Of a stretch of DNA of 64,000 bases, positions 17,271 through 26,377 are shown piece by piece. The stretch is taken from assembly GCF_038050375.1 (NCBI RefSeq), contig NZ_CP150886.1, positions 620,001-684,000 of the forward strand. Reading direction: 5' to 3'. A program made the translations under genes and the position numbers. Origin of the DNA: Okeanomitos corallinicola TIOX110 (lineage in GTDB: Bacteria > Cyanobacteriota > Cyanobacteriia > Cyanobacteriales > Nostocaceae). Position 1 is the first letter of the stretch. The number at the start of each line of letters is the position of its first letter. The notes under the pieces are model-generated. The model was given only the letters and a program-made list of their open reading frames with translations. It did no database searches and was not told the DNA's origin.

Positions 17271-18155
17271 ATGGCAGGTATTATCTCAGTTTCCCGTAAA
17301 GATTTAGCCCAGCGCCGTCAAAAGCTACGTCGGCAACGACGGATAAAAATTATTCAAACTATTTGGCGAACATTGGCTGCTACTGGTATGGCAGGAGGTC
17401 TGCTTTGGGTAACAGTTCAGCCTATTTGGGTTTTGAGGACTTCCACCCAAGTGGTGATGAGATCCAACAGTAAATTATTATCCGCCCAAATCACTCAGTC
17501 ACTTTTGCAGCTTTCCTATCCCCAGTCTCTATGGCGAATTGAACCAGCTACCATTGCGGAAACATTAAAGAAACAACCAGCCATTTCACAAGCATCTGTG
17601 AGTCGTCGTCTGTTTCCCCCAGGGCTAATTATCGAAATTCGAGAAAAATCACCAGTAGCAATTGCTCAAATGTTACCAAAACAAAATACCAGTAATTGCC
17701 AGAATCAGCCCCAATCCTCAGAAAAATCTACTGATAAATCAACAAACCCATGTCTAAAAAACCCCCATACTCAGAATAAACACAGTCAGGTAAATTTATT
17801 AGATGCCAATGGAGCTTTAATCCCCTGGCAAAAATACACTGCACTCAACCCTAATGGTAAATTGCCTAGTCTTAAAGTTATTGGTGTACCAGAACAATAT
17901 CGTGCCTACTGGCATCAACTTTACCAAGCTGTTAGTCAGAGTGGGATACAAGTGACGGAAATTGATTGTCAAGATCCCACAAATTTAATTTTGAAAACTG
18001 AATTGGGTAATGTCCACCTTGGTGTTCCCACTCAATTAGCTGAAAAATTTCATGTACTTAAACAACTTGAACAATTACCATCACAACTGGATTCTCAACA
18101 AATAGCTTATATTGATATCAAAAATCCTAGTTCTTTGTTAGTACATACGAATTAA
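17271..18155 (+). CDS. ftsQ: cell division protein FtsQ/DivIB
   Basis: The 294-residue protein has a basic cytoplasmic N-terminus (RRQKLRRQRRIK), one membrane segment at about 34-53, and a POTRA-type domain (SNSKLLSAQITQSLLQLSYP ... LKKQPAISQASVSRRLFPPG ... IEIREKSPVAIAQ), which define FtsQ. FtsQ links the Z ring to peptidoglycan synthesis in the divisome. A Ser/Asn/Gln-rich insertion (about 143-170) is cyanobacterial in style. GAGG upstream supports the ATG. ftsZ follows on the same strand, the usual cyanobacterial order, though more than 1 kb away. Confidence 0.92.
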   Translation: MAGIISVSRKDLAQRRQKLRRQRRIKIIQTIWRTLAATGMAGGLLWVTVQPIWVLRTSTQVVMRSNSKLLSAQITQSLLQLSYPQSLWRIEPATIAETLKKQPAISQASVSRRLFPPGLIIEIREKSPVAIAQMLPKQNTSNCQNQPQSSEKSTDKSTNPCLKNPHTQNKHSQVNLLDANGALIPWQKYTALNPNGKLPSLKVIGVPEQYRAYWHQLYQAVSQSGIQVTEIDCQDPTNLILKTELGNVHLGVPTQLAEKFHVLKQLEQLPSQLDSQQIAYIDIKNPSSLLVHTN

Positions 18156-19179
18156 TTTAATAAATTAAGTCTGTTAAGTGAAAAAACAAAAGTATGTAAC
18201 GAAAAGTAAAATTCCTCAAAACCTTTTCCCTGTCGCAATAGGGACTTGACTATAGCGAAGATGAAATTTTTCAAAACAAAAATTAGCATTAAGTTTTGAT
18301 TACATTAGCAATAGCTATGATATAAACTGCCAGAATATGGAATCTTTGTAGTGGGATTAAAAATTAGTGATAGAACCTACGGATCAGCTGAGGTCAAAAA
18401 TAATTTAGTTCCATACTTCACAACCAGCATAGACTCACAAGAATACTCTTAGTGAGTCAGTCTTGTTTTTAGGTCAGTAATCTGAGAAAATTCTGAGTAA
18501 AAGTCCTAATTTTTGTCCAAAATTGCAATTATCTCTAATGGTAAAATCTGTTAGTTATTGGGTTATTGCAGATAACATTGGTTATAGTCGTGTGGATTTA
18601 TCACTCTGAATATCTTCTGAAAGTTGCCAGTACAAGTTTGCTTTTACCCTGCTGATGTGTACAACAACTATTCCCCACTATCTAGAAATGCTTATTTAAG
18701 TATTTTAAGAAATTAGAACAAAAAACTATACATTTAATAACTCAAAATTTATGTAGAAAATATGGAAAAAAGAACTCATCAAGTTGTAAAATTAACTACT
18801 AATGAATATTTGATTGGTAATATGGGTATGAGGAGGATACAGAAGATAATATTAGCATTTGCAGACGTAAATAAATTAGAAATATAGGATTGAAAACGTT
18901 AATATTTTAGATCACAGACCAAGCCACATAAATCAATTTTCCCACGGAGTAGCAATACTTTTTGAGAATTAGAGATTTGATTTCCTACTGGATAGGAAGG
19001 AAACACATAGGTTTTTAGCTTATGCTACGCGCAACTATCTCCAGACCAATTACTTAGGTTCAGCAGTGTTCATAAAAATAAAAGACAGTACCATAAATAG
19101 TGATAATCTCTAACTCAACTATAGTGGACTATTAAGTGAACAACACCAAAAACTCGTTTATCTATCTTTCATAAATCCG
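18156..19179. other. 1-kb intergenic region between ftsQ and ftsZ
   Basis: This 1024-base spacer has no convincing gene. One 41-codon frame (18762-18887, + strand, starting MEKRTHQVVKLTTNEYLI) has no Shine-Dalgarno and may be chance. The length suggests that ftsZ has its own promoters here; no single box stands out. Confidence 0.6.
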
Positions 19180-20475
19180 ATGACACTTGACAATAACCAA
19201 GAGCTTATCTATCAAAATACCCAATCAGCAGGACAGCAAGGACTATCTGTAGCGGTGAACTCCAAGAATCCCTTTAGTAGTTCTTCCTTAAACTTTGGAC
19301 AAAATCACGATAAAAAAATGCCTGAAACCAGTCTCATTGGTGAAATTGTACCCGGCCGAGTTGCCAATATTAAAGTTATTGGTGTTGGTGGTGGTGGTGG
19401 CAATGCTGTTAACCGCATGATCGAGTCTGATGTCTCCGGGGTGGAGTTTTGGTCAATTAATACTGATGCCCAAGCTCTGACTTTAGCTGGCGCTCCCAGT
19501 AGGTTGCAAATCGGACAGAAGTTAACGAGGGGATTGGGTGCAGGGGGTAATCCTGCCATTGGCCAAAAGGCAGCGGAGGAGTCCCGTGATGAGATTGCTA
19601 CAGCATTGGAAGGGGCAGACTTAGTATTTATTACTGCCGGTATGGGGGGTGGAACAGGTACTGGGGCTGCGCCAATTGTGGCAGAAGTAGCTAAGGAAAT
19701 GGGTGCTTTAACTGTTGGTGTCGTGACTAGACCATTCGTATTTGAGGGGAGAAGACGTACTACCCAAGCAGAGCAAGGTATTGAAGGGCTAAAAAGTCGA
19801 GTAGATACCCTGATCATTATTCCTAACAATAAGTTATTGGAAGTAATACCAGAACAAACTCCTGTACAGGAAGCTTTTCGTTATGCTGATGATGTTCTGC
19901 GTCAAGGTGTTCAAGGTATTTCGGATATTATTACGATTCCGGGATTGGTAAATGTTGACTTTGCTGATGTCCGGGCTGTGATGGCAGATGCGGGATCAGC
20001 ATTAATGGGTATTGGTGTGAGTTCTGGCAAATCAAGAGCTAGAGAAGCGGCGATCGCCGCAATTTCTTCACCATTATTAGAATGTTCTATTGAAGGAGCT
20101 AGAGGTGTTGTCTTTAATATCACTGGTGGTAGTGACCTCACTCTTCATGAAGTGAATGCGGCAGCGGAAACAATCTATGAAGTGGTTGATCCCAACGCTA
20201 ATATTATTTTTGGCGCGGTAATTGATGACAGATTACAAGGAGAAGTCAGAATTACGGTGATTGCTACTGGGTTTACAGGAGAAATTCAAGCTGTACAACA
20301 ACAAAGTGCTAACAATACCAGAGTAGTACCTACAACTACCAAGAAAACAGGAACACAACCAGGGGTTAATCAACCAACTGTCAATCAGCCTAGCCCAACT
20401 CCTGAACCCAAGGAAAAACCAATTTTAGATATTCCTGATTTTCTGCAACGGCGACGCACTCCACCCAAAAATTAA
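19180..20475 (+). CDS. ftsZ: cell division GTPase FtsZ
   Basis: FtsZ polymerises with GTP to form the cytokinetic ring. The 431-residue product has the GTP-binding signature GGGTGTG (156-162), the N-terminal [15 protein letters not shown] (67-80), the T7 region [12 protein letters not shown] and a C-terminal tail ending in IPDFLQRRR, the FtsZ conserved tail. The first 60 residues form a cyanobacterial N-terminal extension rich in Ser, Asn and Gln; the core starts at about residue 62. A second possible start is Met47. No strong Shine-Dalgarno precedes the ATG. Confidence 0.97.
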   Translation: MTLDNNQELIYQNTQSAGQQGLSVAVNSKNPFSSSSLNFGQNHDKKMPETSLIGEIVPGRVANIKVIGVGGGGGNAVNRMIESDVSGVEFWSINTDAQALTLAGAPSRLQIGQKLTRGLGAGGNPAIGQKAAEESRDEIATALEGADLVFITAGMGGGTGTGAAPIVAEVAKEMGALTVGVVTRPFVFEGRRRTTQAEQGIEGLKSRVDTLIIIPNNKLLEVIPEQTPVQEAFRYADDVLRQGVQGISDIITIPGLVNVDFADVRAVMADAGSALMGIGVSSGKSRAREAAIAAISSPLLECSIEGARGVVFNITGGSDLTLHEVNAAAETIYEVVDPNANIIFGAVIDDRLQGEVRITVIATGFTGEIQAVQQQSANNTRVVPTTTKKTGTQPGVNQPTVNQPSPTPEPKEKPILDIPDFLQRRRTPPKN

Positions 20476-20593
20476 GTGATTGTAGATTTGAGATTTTAGA
20501 TTAAATTTGCAGTCTTAGTTTTAGCTGAGTTCTGTAGGCAATGTCTTAGTTTTAGGAGTAAATACAATTTATCGCTAGTCGGCGGTCAGCAGT

Positions 20594-20618
20594 AAAACCC
20601 TCTTGGGGCAAGGGTTTT
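20594..20618 (+). terminator. hairpin after ftsZ (proximal)
   Basis: AAAACCCT (20594-20601) pairs with AGGGTTTT (20611-20618) around a nine-base loop, 120 bases after the ftsZ stop. It ends in TTTT inside the stem rather than a separate T tract. Confidence 0.5.
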
Positions 20619-20658
20619 GATGTCAAATTTGCATATCATTCAAGTGCATACGGCTATA

Positions 20659-20698
20659 GGGTAGGGAGCAGAAGTTTAGTTACCTACCCCACATTTTT
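20659..20698 (+). terminator. ftsZ terminator (distal)
   Basis: GGGTAGG (20659-20665) pairs with CCTACCC (20683-20689), followed by CACATTTTT on the plus strand. It is the best intrinsic terminator in this spacer. Confidence 0.65.
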
Positions 20699-20712
20699 AT
20701 AATTGGAATTTT

Positions 20713-20802
20713 TCCTATCCATAGGATTGAAGACACCAGTGAAAAAACTGGTGGAAATTGGAAATGATGATGGGGAAAGGCTTTTTTCATCCTTTACCCC
20801 TA
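20713..20802. repeat. cluster of three hairpins between ftsZ and gshB
   Basis: TCCTAT-CC-ATAGGA (20713-20726), CACCAGT-GAAAAA-ACTGGTG (20734-20753) and an imperfect GGGGAAAGG/CCTTTACCCC stem (about 20773-20802) follow one another between the convergent ftsZ and gshB genes. None has a good T tract on the minus strand. Confidence 0.6.
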
Positions 20803-20819
20803 TCAATTACTAATCTTTG

Positions 20820-21782
20820 CTACTGCTTTTGTTCTAGCCATTGAATCACCTGATGAGCAAGGTGAGTACCATCTAAGCGGTCAATTTCCCGAATACCTGT
20901 AGGACTAGTAACGTTGACTTCTGTGAGGTAGCCACCAATTACGTCAATACCTACAAAAATTAACCCTTCTTGACGCAGTTTTTCGGCTAATGAGGCGCAA
21001 ATTTCTTGCTCTCTAGGGGTAATTTCGGTTTTTGCGACTGTTCCACCAGTTGCCATATTATTGCGAAAATCACTACCGCTAGAAAGGCGATTCAGCGCTC
21101 CTATGGGTTCGCCATTGAGTAAGATAATTCGCTTGTCTCCTTCCTTCGCCTCCGGTAAATATTTTTGTACCATCACAGGTACTCGACCTTGAAGGGTGCT
21201 TAATTCAACAATAGAATTAAAATTGCGATCGCCAGCTTGCAAAAATAAAATCCCCTCCCCAGCTTTATTCCCCAAAGGTTTGAGAACTGTTGCCCCCTGA
21301 GCTTCTACAAATTCGCGGATAATTTGCTTTTCAGCACTAACTATTGTTGTGGGAATACATTCAACAAACTGAAGAGCATACATTTTTTCATTTGCCCTTC
21401 TAATTCCATTGGGATGATTAATTACCAATGTTTTAGTTTGGTCAATGTAATCCAAAATATAGGTGGCATAGAGGTAAGAATCATTAACTGGTGGATCTGT
21501 CCGCATAAATACAGCGTCCATTGATTCCAAAGCAGTAAAGACACTTGAGCTTAACTTATACCAAGGATTTGCCGATATCCAACTTCCTTGGGATAACTGC
21601 ACAGGTACAAGTTCTACCTGCTGTAGTACAGCCCAAGCTTTGCTATCCACAACATTTAACCAGTTGGCCTGAGTGATCCACACTTCATGACCGAGAATTT
21701 GTGCGGCTTCCATCAATGCAACACTCGTATCATGACATGGATCAAGTTGATGGATGGGATCAATAATAAAAGCCAGTTTCAC
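20820..21782 (-). CDS. gshB: glutathione synthetase
   Basis: GshB joins gamma-glutamylcysteine and glycine with ATP to make glutathione. The ATP-grasp enzyme is recognised by LAFIIDPIHQLDPCHDTS, RTDPPVNDSYLYAT, INHPNGIRRANEKMY, LKPLGNKAGEGILF, VQKYLPEAKEGDKRI and TEVNVTSPTGIREID. The frame opens at 21803, but the GTG at 21782 gives the usual start (V/M)KLAFIIDP and has GAGGTAGAAAGG just before it, so it is chosen. grxC lies upstream on the same strand, the common cyanobacterial pairing, but with a 348-base gap. Confidence 0.95.
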   Translation of the reverse strand: MKLAFIIDPIHQLDPCHDTSVALMEAAQILGHEVWITQANWLNVVDSKAWAVLQQVELVPVQLSQGSWISANPWYKLSSSVFTALESMDAVFMRTDPPVNDSYLYATYILDYIDQTKTLVINHPNGIRRANEKMYALQFVECIPTTIVSAEKQIIREFVEAQGATVLKPLGNKAGEGILFLQAGDRNFNSIVELSTLQGRVPVMVQKYLPEAKEGDKRIILLNGEPIGALNRLSSGSDFRNNMATGGTVAKTEITPREQEICASLAEKLRQEGLIFVGIDVIGGYLTEVNVTSPTGIREIDRLDGTHLAHQVIQWLEQKQ

Positions 21783-22130
21783 CCTTTCTACCTCAATCAT
21801 CAAGAATTTAATTTTTATACCAATTTGACTAATGATTTTAAAAATGGATTTACTCTCACCTAAACACAGAAAGAGATTCCCAATCCAAAATCTAAAATTC
21901 TTGTCTCCAAAATGGTATCAGTGAATTTAGATGATCTGTTTTCTCAAAACAAGTTTGATGGCTGATATTACCCAGGGAAGTTTAATCAGGACAAGAAATA
22001 CTGAAAATGGCTGTAGAGACCATAAAACAGTATAGAAACAGTTTATGTTATTCCTAGCAAGTGGTTGACTATCTTTAAGGTAAGCTTCTAGAGGGAGGGT
22101 TCGATGAAGAAGAATTTTATGGAACTTAAC
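21783..22130. other. spacer between grxC and gshB
   Basis: This 348-base stretch separates two co-oriented glutathione genes that are usually closely linked. It holds no open frame of note and no clear terminator; gshB may have its own promoter here. Confidence 0.55.
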
Positions 22131-22400
22131 CTAAACTTTATTACCAGTTAGCAAAGCATCCAGTTTACTTTGACGCTCTAAGGCGTACATATCATCACAA
22201 CCACCAATATGATCATCATTGATGAAAATTTGGGGTACAGAACGTTTACCGTTTGCCCTTTGAGCCATTTTATTTCTTGCTACCTCATCGCCATCAATGT
22301 TGTATTCCAGAAAATCAATACCTTTGTTTAACAATAGGTTTTTGGCACGAATACAAAATGGGCAAGTAGTCCAAGTGTAAATTTCTACTTTTGCAGTCAT
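22131..22400 (-). CDS. grxC: glutaredoxin 3
   Basis: This 89-residue dithiol glutaredoxin has the active site TTCPFCIRAK (Cys15, Cys18), the cis-Pro block SVPQIFIND and the GGCDD glutathione-binding motif. It reduces disulfides and glutathione mixed disulfides using glutathione, which fits the neighbouring gshB. GAGG five bases before the ATG supports the start. Confidence 0.95.
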   Translation of the reverse strand: MTAKVEIYTWTTCPFCIRAKNLLLNKGIDFLEYNIDGDEVARNKMAQRANGKRSVPQIFINDDHIGGCDDMYALERQSKLDALLTGNKV

Positions 22401-22544
22401 AACATCCTCAATTTGAGCAAATACTTTTTAATTTTAGACTGTTGCTACTGAAATTAGAAAAGGGAGCTTCTCCCCATTTTCCGCCAGAATGGTTTGATAG
22501 CTACCCTTGGGGAAGTCAAAATTCAAAAGTTTGGCCAGAAAAAG

Positions 22545-24188
22545 TTAATCGCAGTCTACAGCATACTGAATTAACTGGGATAAGCGCAGACGTAGAGTTT
22601 CTAAGCCTAAACGTTGACTCGCGGAAATAAACACCGCTAGAGGAAATTCTTCCCTCGCTAAAGCTAGAGACTCACTGTCAACTTGATCAATTTTGTTAAA
22701 CACAACCAACGCAGGACCAGGAGTAATGGGCATTTGTGCCAAAATATCCCGTACTGAACGAATATGACTCAACCAGGCAGGATGGGATAAATCTACTAGA
22801 TGTAATAGGGCATCCGCTTCCGTGACTTCCTCTAAGGTGGCGCGAAAGGCATCCATTAAAGAAGCTGGCAACTCATGAATAAACCCTACAGTATCTGTAA
22901 TTAGAGTTTCCTGGGGTTGATTTGTATCTGCATGGGGAATGGTCAAGCGGCGGGTAGTGGGATCAAGGGTGGCAAATAATTGATCCGCTGTGTAAACTTC
23001 AGCGTTAGTCAGGGCATTTAGTAAGGTAGACTTACCTGCGTTGGTATAACCGACTAAAGCTACTGAAGGTACTTCCCGATGTTGTCGCCGTTGCCGTAAG
23101 CGACAGCGATGGGCTTGTAGTTGGTTAACTTCTTGTTGTAGTCGAGAAATTCGCCGTTGAATTGCCCGTCTTTCTGTTTCTAGTTTGGTTTCACCAGGTC
23201 CACGAGTCCCGATTCCACCCCCTAGTCGGGACATGGCGCGGCCTCTGCCAGTGAGTCTTGGCAGCATATATTCTAACTGTGCCAGTTCAACTTGTAATTT
23301 ACCGGCACCAGATTGGGCGCGTTGGGCAAAGATATCTAAGATTACTTCTGTACGATCAACTACTCTGACACCTATTTTCATTTCTAGATTGCGGGCTTGA
23401 GCGGGGGAAAGATCCCTGTCAAATACCACCAGGTTAGCTCCCAAGGTTTGGGCTGTGAGGGCTACTTCCTGGACTTTACCTTCACCGATGACGGTTTGGG
23501 GATGGATGCGCGATCGCTTTTGTTGCAGTGTCTGTAAAACGTCACCCCCAGCCGTATCTACTAACCTAGCTAGTTCGGCAATGGTGTCGTGGAATTGTAA
23601 GGGGGTCATATCGTTAGTTTGTACCCCGACAATCACCACCCGATCATGATCTGCGTCTACTTCCTGGGCGATATATTCCCGCTGGAATTCTTCTTCTAGA
23701 CTTTCTACCAAGTCCAGAAAATCCTGATCGGCGATCGCATCCACACTCAACGGCGGGGATATGTGGGCATATAAAGCCGAATCTGGGGTACTAATTCCCG
23801 ATGACTGAGTTAAAACTAATTGTTTGCTATTGGCAACTAAATGCGCCAAATAAGCCTCTTTTACGTAACCAGTTGCACCCCCACCCCGGCGGGTAAATCC
23901 CGTACCAGTGATATTCAACACTACTAGAGCATCTAATCTTTGTAATGCCATTGCTGTCAGTGCCGCCTCATTTGGTGGTTCTGGCTTGAGGTGGGTAGCT
24001 ATACAGCGAATCCCACTCAGACGCTCTGCACCATAACGGGGTAGTTCTAAGGGTGGAATTTGGGTTTGACGCGGAGTGCCTACCCCCACCCGGATTACTT
24101 GTCCGCGACGGTTGAGATAGGCACATACTGGTTGATTTAATTCCGTACTAATTGCTGCCAGCCGTTGAGCGAACTCCGGTGTTGTCAT
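22545..24188 (-). CDS. hflX: ribosome-associated GTPase HflX
   Basis: The 547-residue protein carries the HflX glycine-rich motif GGGIGTRGPGE (323-333), P-loop GYTNAGKST (380-388), switch DTVGFI and NKID. HflX splits or rescues stalled ribosomes. The first 180 residues before VVIVGVQT form the extension seen in long cyanobacterial HflX proteins (RRGQVIRVGVG, GTGFTRRGGGATGYVKEAYL). Two or three HIP1 octamers lie in and just before the gene. Start ATG at 24188. Confidence 0.93.
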   Translation of the reverse strand: MTTPEFAQRLAAISTELNQPVCAYLNRRGQVIRVGVGTPRQTQIPPLELPRYGAERLSGIRCIATHLKPEPPNEAALTAMALQRLDALVVLNITGTGFTRRGGGATGYVKEAYLAHLVANSKQLVLTQSSGISTPDSALYAHISPPLSVDAIADQDFLDLVESLEEEFQREYIAQEVDADHDRVVIVGVQTNDMTPLQFHDTIAELARLVDTAGGDVLQTLQQKRSRIHPQTVIGEGKVQEVALTAQTLGANLVVFDRDLSPAQARNLEMKIGVRVVDRTEVILDIFAQRAQSGAGKLQVELAQLEYMLPRLTGRGRAMSRLGGGIGTRGPGETKLETERRAIQRRISRLQQEVNQLQAHRCRLRQRRQHREVPSVALVGYTNAGKSTLLNALTNAEVYTADQLFATLDPTTRRLTIPHADTNQPQETLITDTVGFIHELPASLMDAFRATLEEVTEADALLHLVDLSHPAWLSHIRSVRDILAQMPITPGPALVVFNKIDQVDSESLALAREEFPLAVFISASQRLGLETLRLRLSQLIQYAVDCD

Positions 24189-24333
24189 GCGATCGCTCGA
24201 TATACGCTGGTGGTACAGCCGCTGTAGTTGTTTTAGCTGGCTGGACTTTAAACCTTGGAGATTTCCGAAGATAGTCTCTATAGGCGCTTATGACCAGTAA
24301 ACTGGCCCCCCCAAATAGTTCTATATGTTTATT

Positions 24334-24966
24334 TTAACCTATCACACGGGAAGCATATTTGTCAGTTGGGGGATAGTAGGAAACCTGAAATTTTTCCAAA
24401 TAGTTATGAGCAGGTTCTTCATCATCTAAATCTGGAATAGATGTTAATTGCAAAACATTTAATGATTTCCAATCAAAAAAGTCCTGGCAGCGATGAATGA
24501 AATAATCTATTAGAAAAGGTCTGCCCAGAAAAACAAAACTTACAGGTATGTTATCCCTAAAACTTTCTCGCAGTTTATTCAAGTGATCTAAAATTGGTGG
24601 CACACTACTTAAATCACTAGAGTATTTTTCTGTGATTTTGCCAAACTTATCTTTTTCATACTTATACAATGAATATTCTAAACCTTGAATAAACAAGATA
24701 TCAAATTTCTTATTTTTATAGAGGTTCGAGATCCGATTATATAGAGTATTAATTGGCTCAATTAGATGTAATACCTCTAGCTTTTTCTCTGGTATATCAT
24801 GGATAATTCGTAAAAAAACTTTCTTTGCTTCTATTGGTGTACACTCGACAAAAAATAAGCCAAACTCATTTTTGTTTTTGCGTTTTAGAGCATTTAAAAA
24901 AGTTTGATATTCTTCGTATCCTTCCGGAGGTAAGTCTTGATCCCAGTCTATAAACTCTAAATTCAT
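24334..24966 (-). CDS. unknown protein sharing a domain with the TPR protein of the same operon
   Basis: The 210-residue protein aligns by eye over almost its whole length with residues 1-190 of the TPR protein encoded two genes upstream: (W)DxDLPPE, FGLxFVxCxP, IxHDxPxK, LxEPIxxLY, KKxDILxIxGLEYSLYKYEK, FGxITE, VPPILxHLN, RExFRD, FVFLxRxF, DFFDW. There is no Walker A motif. The pattern of GLE, LNxxRExFRD and DFFDWxS resembles a degenerate NTPase-like domain seen in front of TPR arrays in cyanobacterial signalling proteins. Its start overlaps the ATPase stop by four bases (ATGA), so translation is coupled. The last 25 residues are unique. Confidence 0.75.
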   Translation of the reverse strand: MNLEFIDWDQDLPPEGYEEYQTFLNALKRKNKNEFGLFFVECTPIEAKKVFLRIIHDIPEKKLEVLHLIEPINTLYNRISNLYKNKKFDILFIQGLEYSLYKYEKDKFGKITEKYSSDLSSVPPILDHLNKLRESFRDNIPVSFVFLGRPFLIDYFIHRCQDFFDWKSLNVLQLTSIPDLDDEEPAHNYLEKFQVSYYPPTDKYASRVIG

Positions 24967-26288
24967 GGGAGATTTTCTAAAGCTTCTTTAAATTCTTGAA
25001 TGCCTTGAATCAAGGGATGGATATCATACCAACGCTGCATTTCTCCATCTGCATCCAAATAGCGATATTCTAAAAGACAGCGATTAAACATCAAATTCCG
25101 ATACTGATTATCGTTAATAATTCGCTTAGAACGAGAGACTTCTGCCAATAAAATCCATTGATGGTTTTCCACGGCTCGTCTGTAGGTATCCCTGGCCTGA
25201 GTGATAGCACGCCGAACTGCTCTTTCGGAAATTGGTAAATCTTGAGTGCGTCCTATGGCATCCTGAGTTAACAATAGCAGATTTCTGACATGACCTCCAC
25301 TCATTAAACAAAGTCTTGCTAAAGTTTCTGGATTGTCAAATATTTCTGTTTCTATGGGTTTATCTGGTGCAAATTGCCTAATTCTTCGGGAAATTACCTC
25401 TTTCACTTTATTTATTCCTGGTTCATAAATTTCACCTTTGGGAGTACGTACCATGATCATGGGCAAAATTTGGGGATCACCATATATATCTCTGAGATCC
25501 GTGGCTCTGGTAGAATAAACCATGGCGATGGGAACTGTATAAATTAAATGGCAATCTAAAGCTTTTAATTGTTCACAGCGATCTAAAAAAACTTCTTCAT
25601 AGTTAGTTCTATCTCCGTCTTTTACTAATACCATACGGTCTAAATTATCAATAATTACTGCCAATTGATTACGATTGGCTGGTAGTCGCTTTCTAACATC
25701 GGCGATAAATTCATTTAAAACTTTAATTAATGTGACAGTATGAGGATTGACTTTATCTCGAATCTGTTGTCTCAGTTCGGGAACTGCTCTTAAATTAGCT
25801 GTCAATTTGGCAAACTGACAAATTTGCATCTCTACATTCATATTCTCAATCTGAATTTCTGTCAGTGCTAAATCTTTTAAGTCTTGCCAACGTTCTTTGA
25901 GCCAATTTAAAACTGGTTTGGGATCTCCCATGGTTTGCAAATCTTGCAGTAACCGCCGAGTACAAGCTAGTAATATATCTGTATATTGGGCATCTTCGGA
26001 ATCAATATCTTCTTCATCTGCTGCAAAATAAACTACATAAAATTGTCTGGCTTCTAAAGATTCTTTGAGTCGGAGTAATTCTGTAGATTTACCTGCCCCT
26101 CTGTGACCTGAATACAATTGGCAGGTGTTTTGATTTGCTAACTGAATCCGATTTCCTAATTCTTCTAAAATATCTGCATCTCCCCGCACGTCTTGACAGT
26201 CTACATAGTTGGGATCACCAGCGGGTAAGGGTTGAAATGGATTAAAAGCATTGTATAGTTTTTTCAGTAATTCGGAATTGCTGGACAT
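24963..26288 (-). CDS. P-loop ATPase (AAA/ORC-like) of a three-gene operon
   Basis: The 441-residue protein has Walker A GHRGAGKST (61-69), Walker B VIIDNLD (211-217) and a late GGHVRNLLLL motif (331-340) like sensor 2 of ORC/Cdc6-type AAA proteins. A C-terminal segment (SKRIINDNQYRNLMFNRCLL, EYRYLDADGEMQRWYDIHPL) has the look of a winged helix. The domain YSGHRGAGKSTELLRLKE is known from cyanobacterial ATP-binding proteins of unknown role. It lies between two genes sharing another domain and overlaps the downstream one. I infer that the ATPase powers or switches the partner proteins. Confidence 0.8.
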   Translation of the reverse strand: MSSNSELLKKLYNAFNPFQPLPAGDPNYVDCQDVRGDADILEELGNRIQLANQNTCQLYSGHRGAGKSTELLRLKESLEARQFYVVYFAADEEDIDSEDAQYTDILLACTRRLLQDLQTMGDPKPVLNWLKERWQDLKDLALTEIQIENMNVEMQICQFAKLTANLRAVPELRQQIRDKVNPHTVTLIKVLNEFIADVRKRLPANRNQLAVIIDNLDRMVLVKDGDRTNYEEVFLDRCEQLKALDCHLIYTVPIAMVYSTRATDLRDIYGDPQILPMIMVRTPKGEIYEPGINKVKEVISRRIRQFAPDKPIETEIFDNPETLARLCLMSGGHVRNLLLLTQDAIGRTQDLPISERAVRRAITQARDTYRRAVENHQWILLAEVSRSKRIINDNQYRNLMFNRCLLEYRYLDADGEMQRWYDIHPLIQGIQEFKEALENLP

Positions 26289-26377
26289 AAGTAAATGACC
26301 TGGTTAATTTAGGGTAAATAATATACTACTTCCTGCCTACTGCCTACTGGCTAATACCCCCTATCACCTATGCTCAC

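Noticed and set aside
18762-18887. 41-codon frame between ftsQ and ftsZ
   Set aside because: No Shine-Dalgarno and no conserved pattern; kept only as a note on the spacer.
19305-20141. Long minus-strand frames inside ftsZ
   Set aside because: Shadows of the codon use of ftsZ; low-complexity Pro/Ser/Ala translations.
22442-22630. 62-codon plus-strand frame at the end of hflX
   Set aside because: It overlaps the hflX end on the other strand, lacks a ribosome site and has no recognisable domain.
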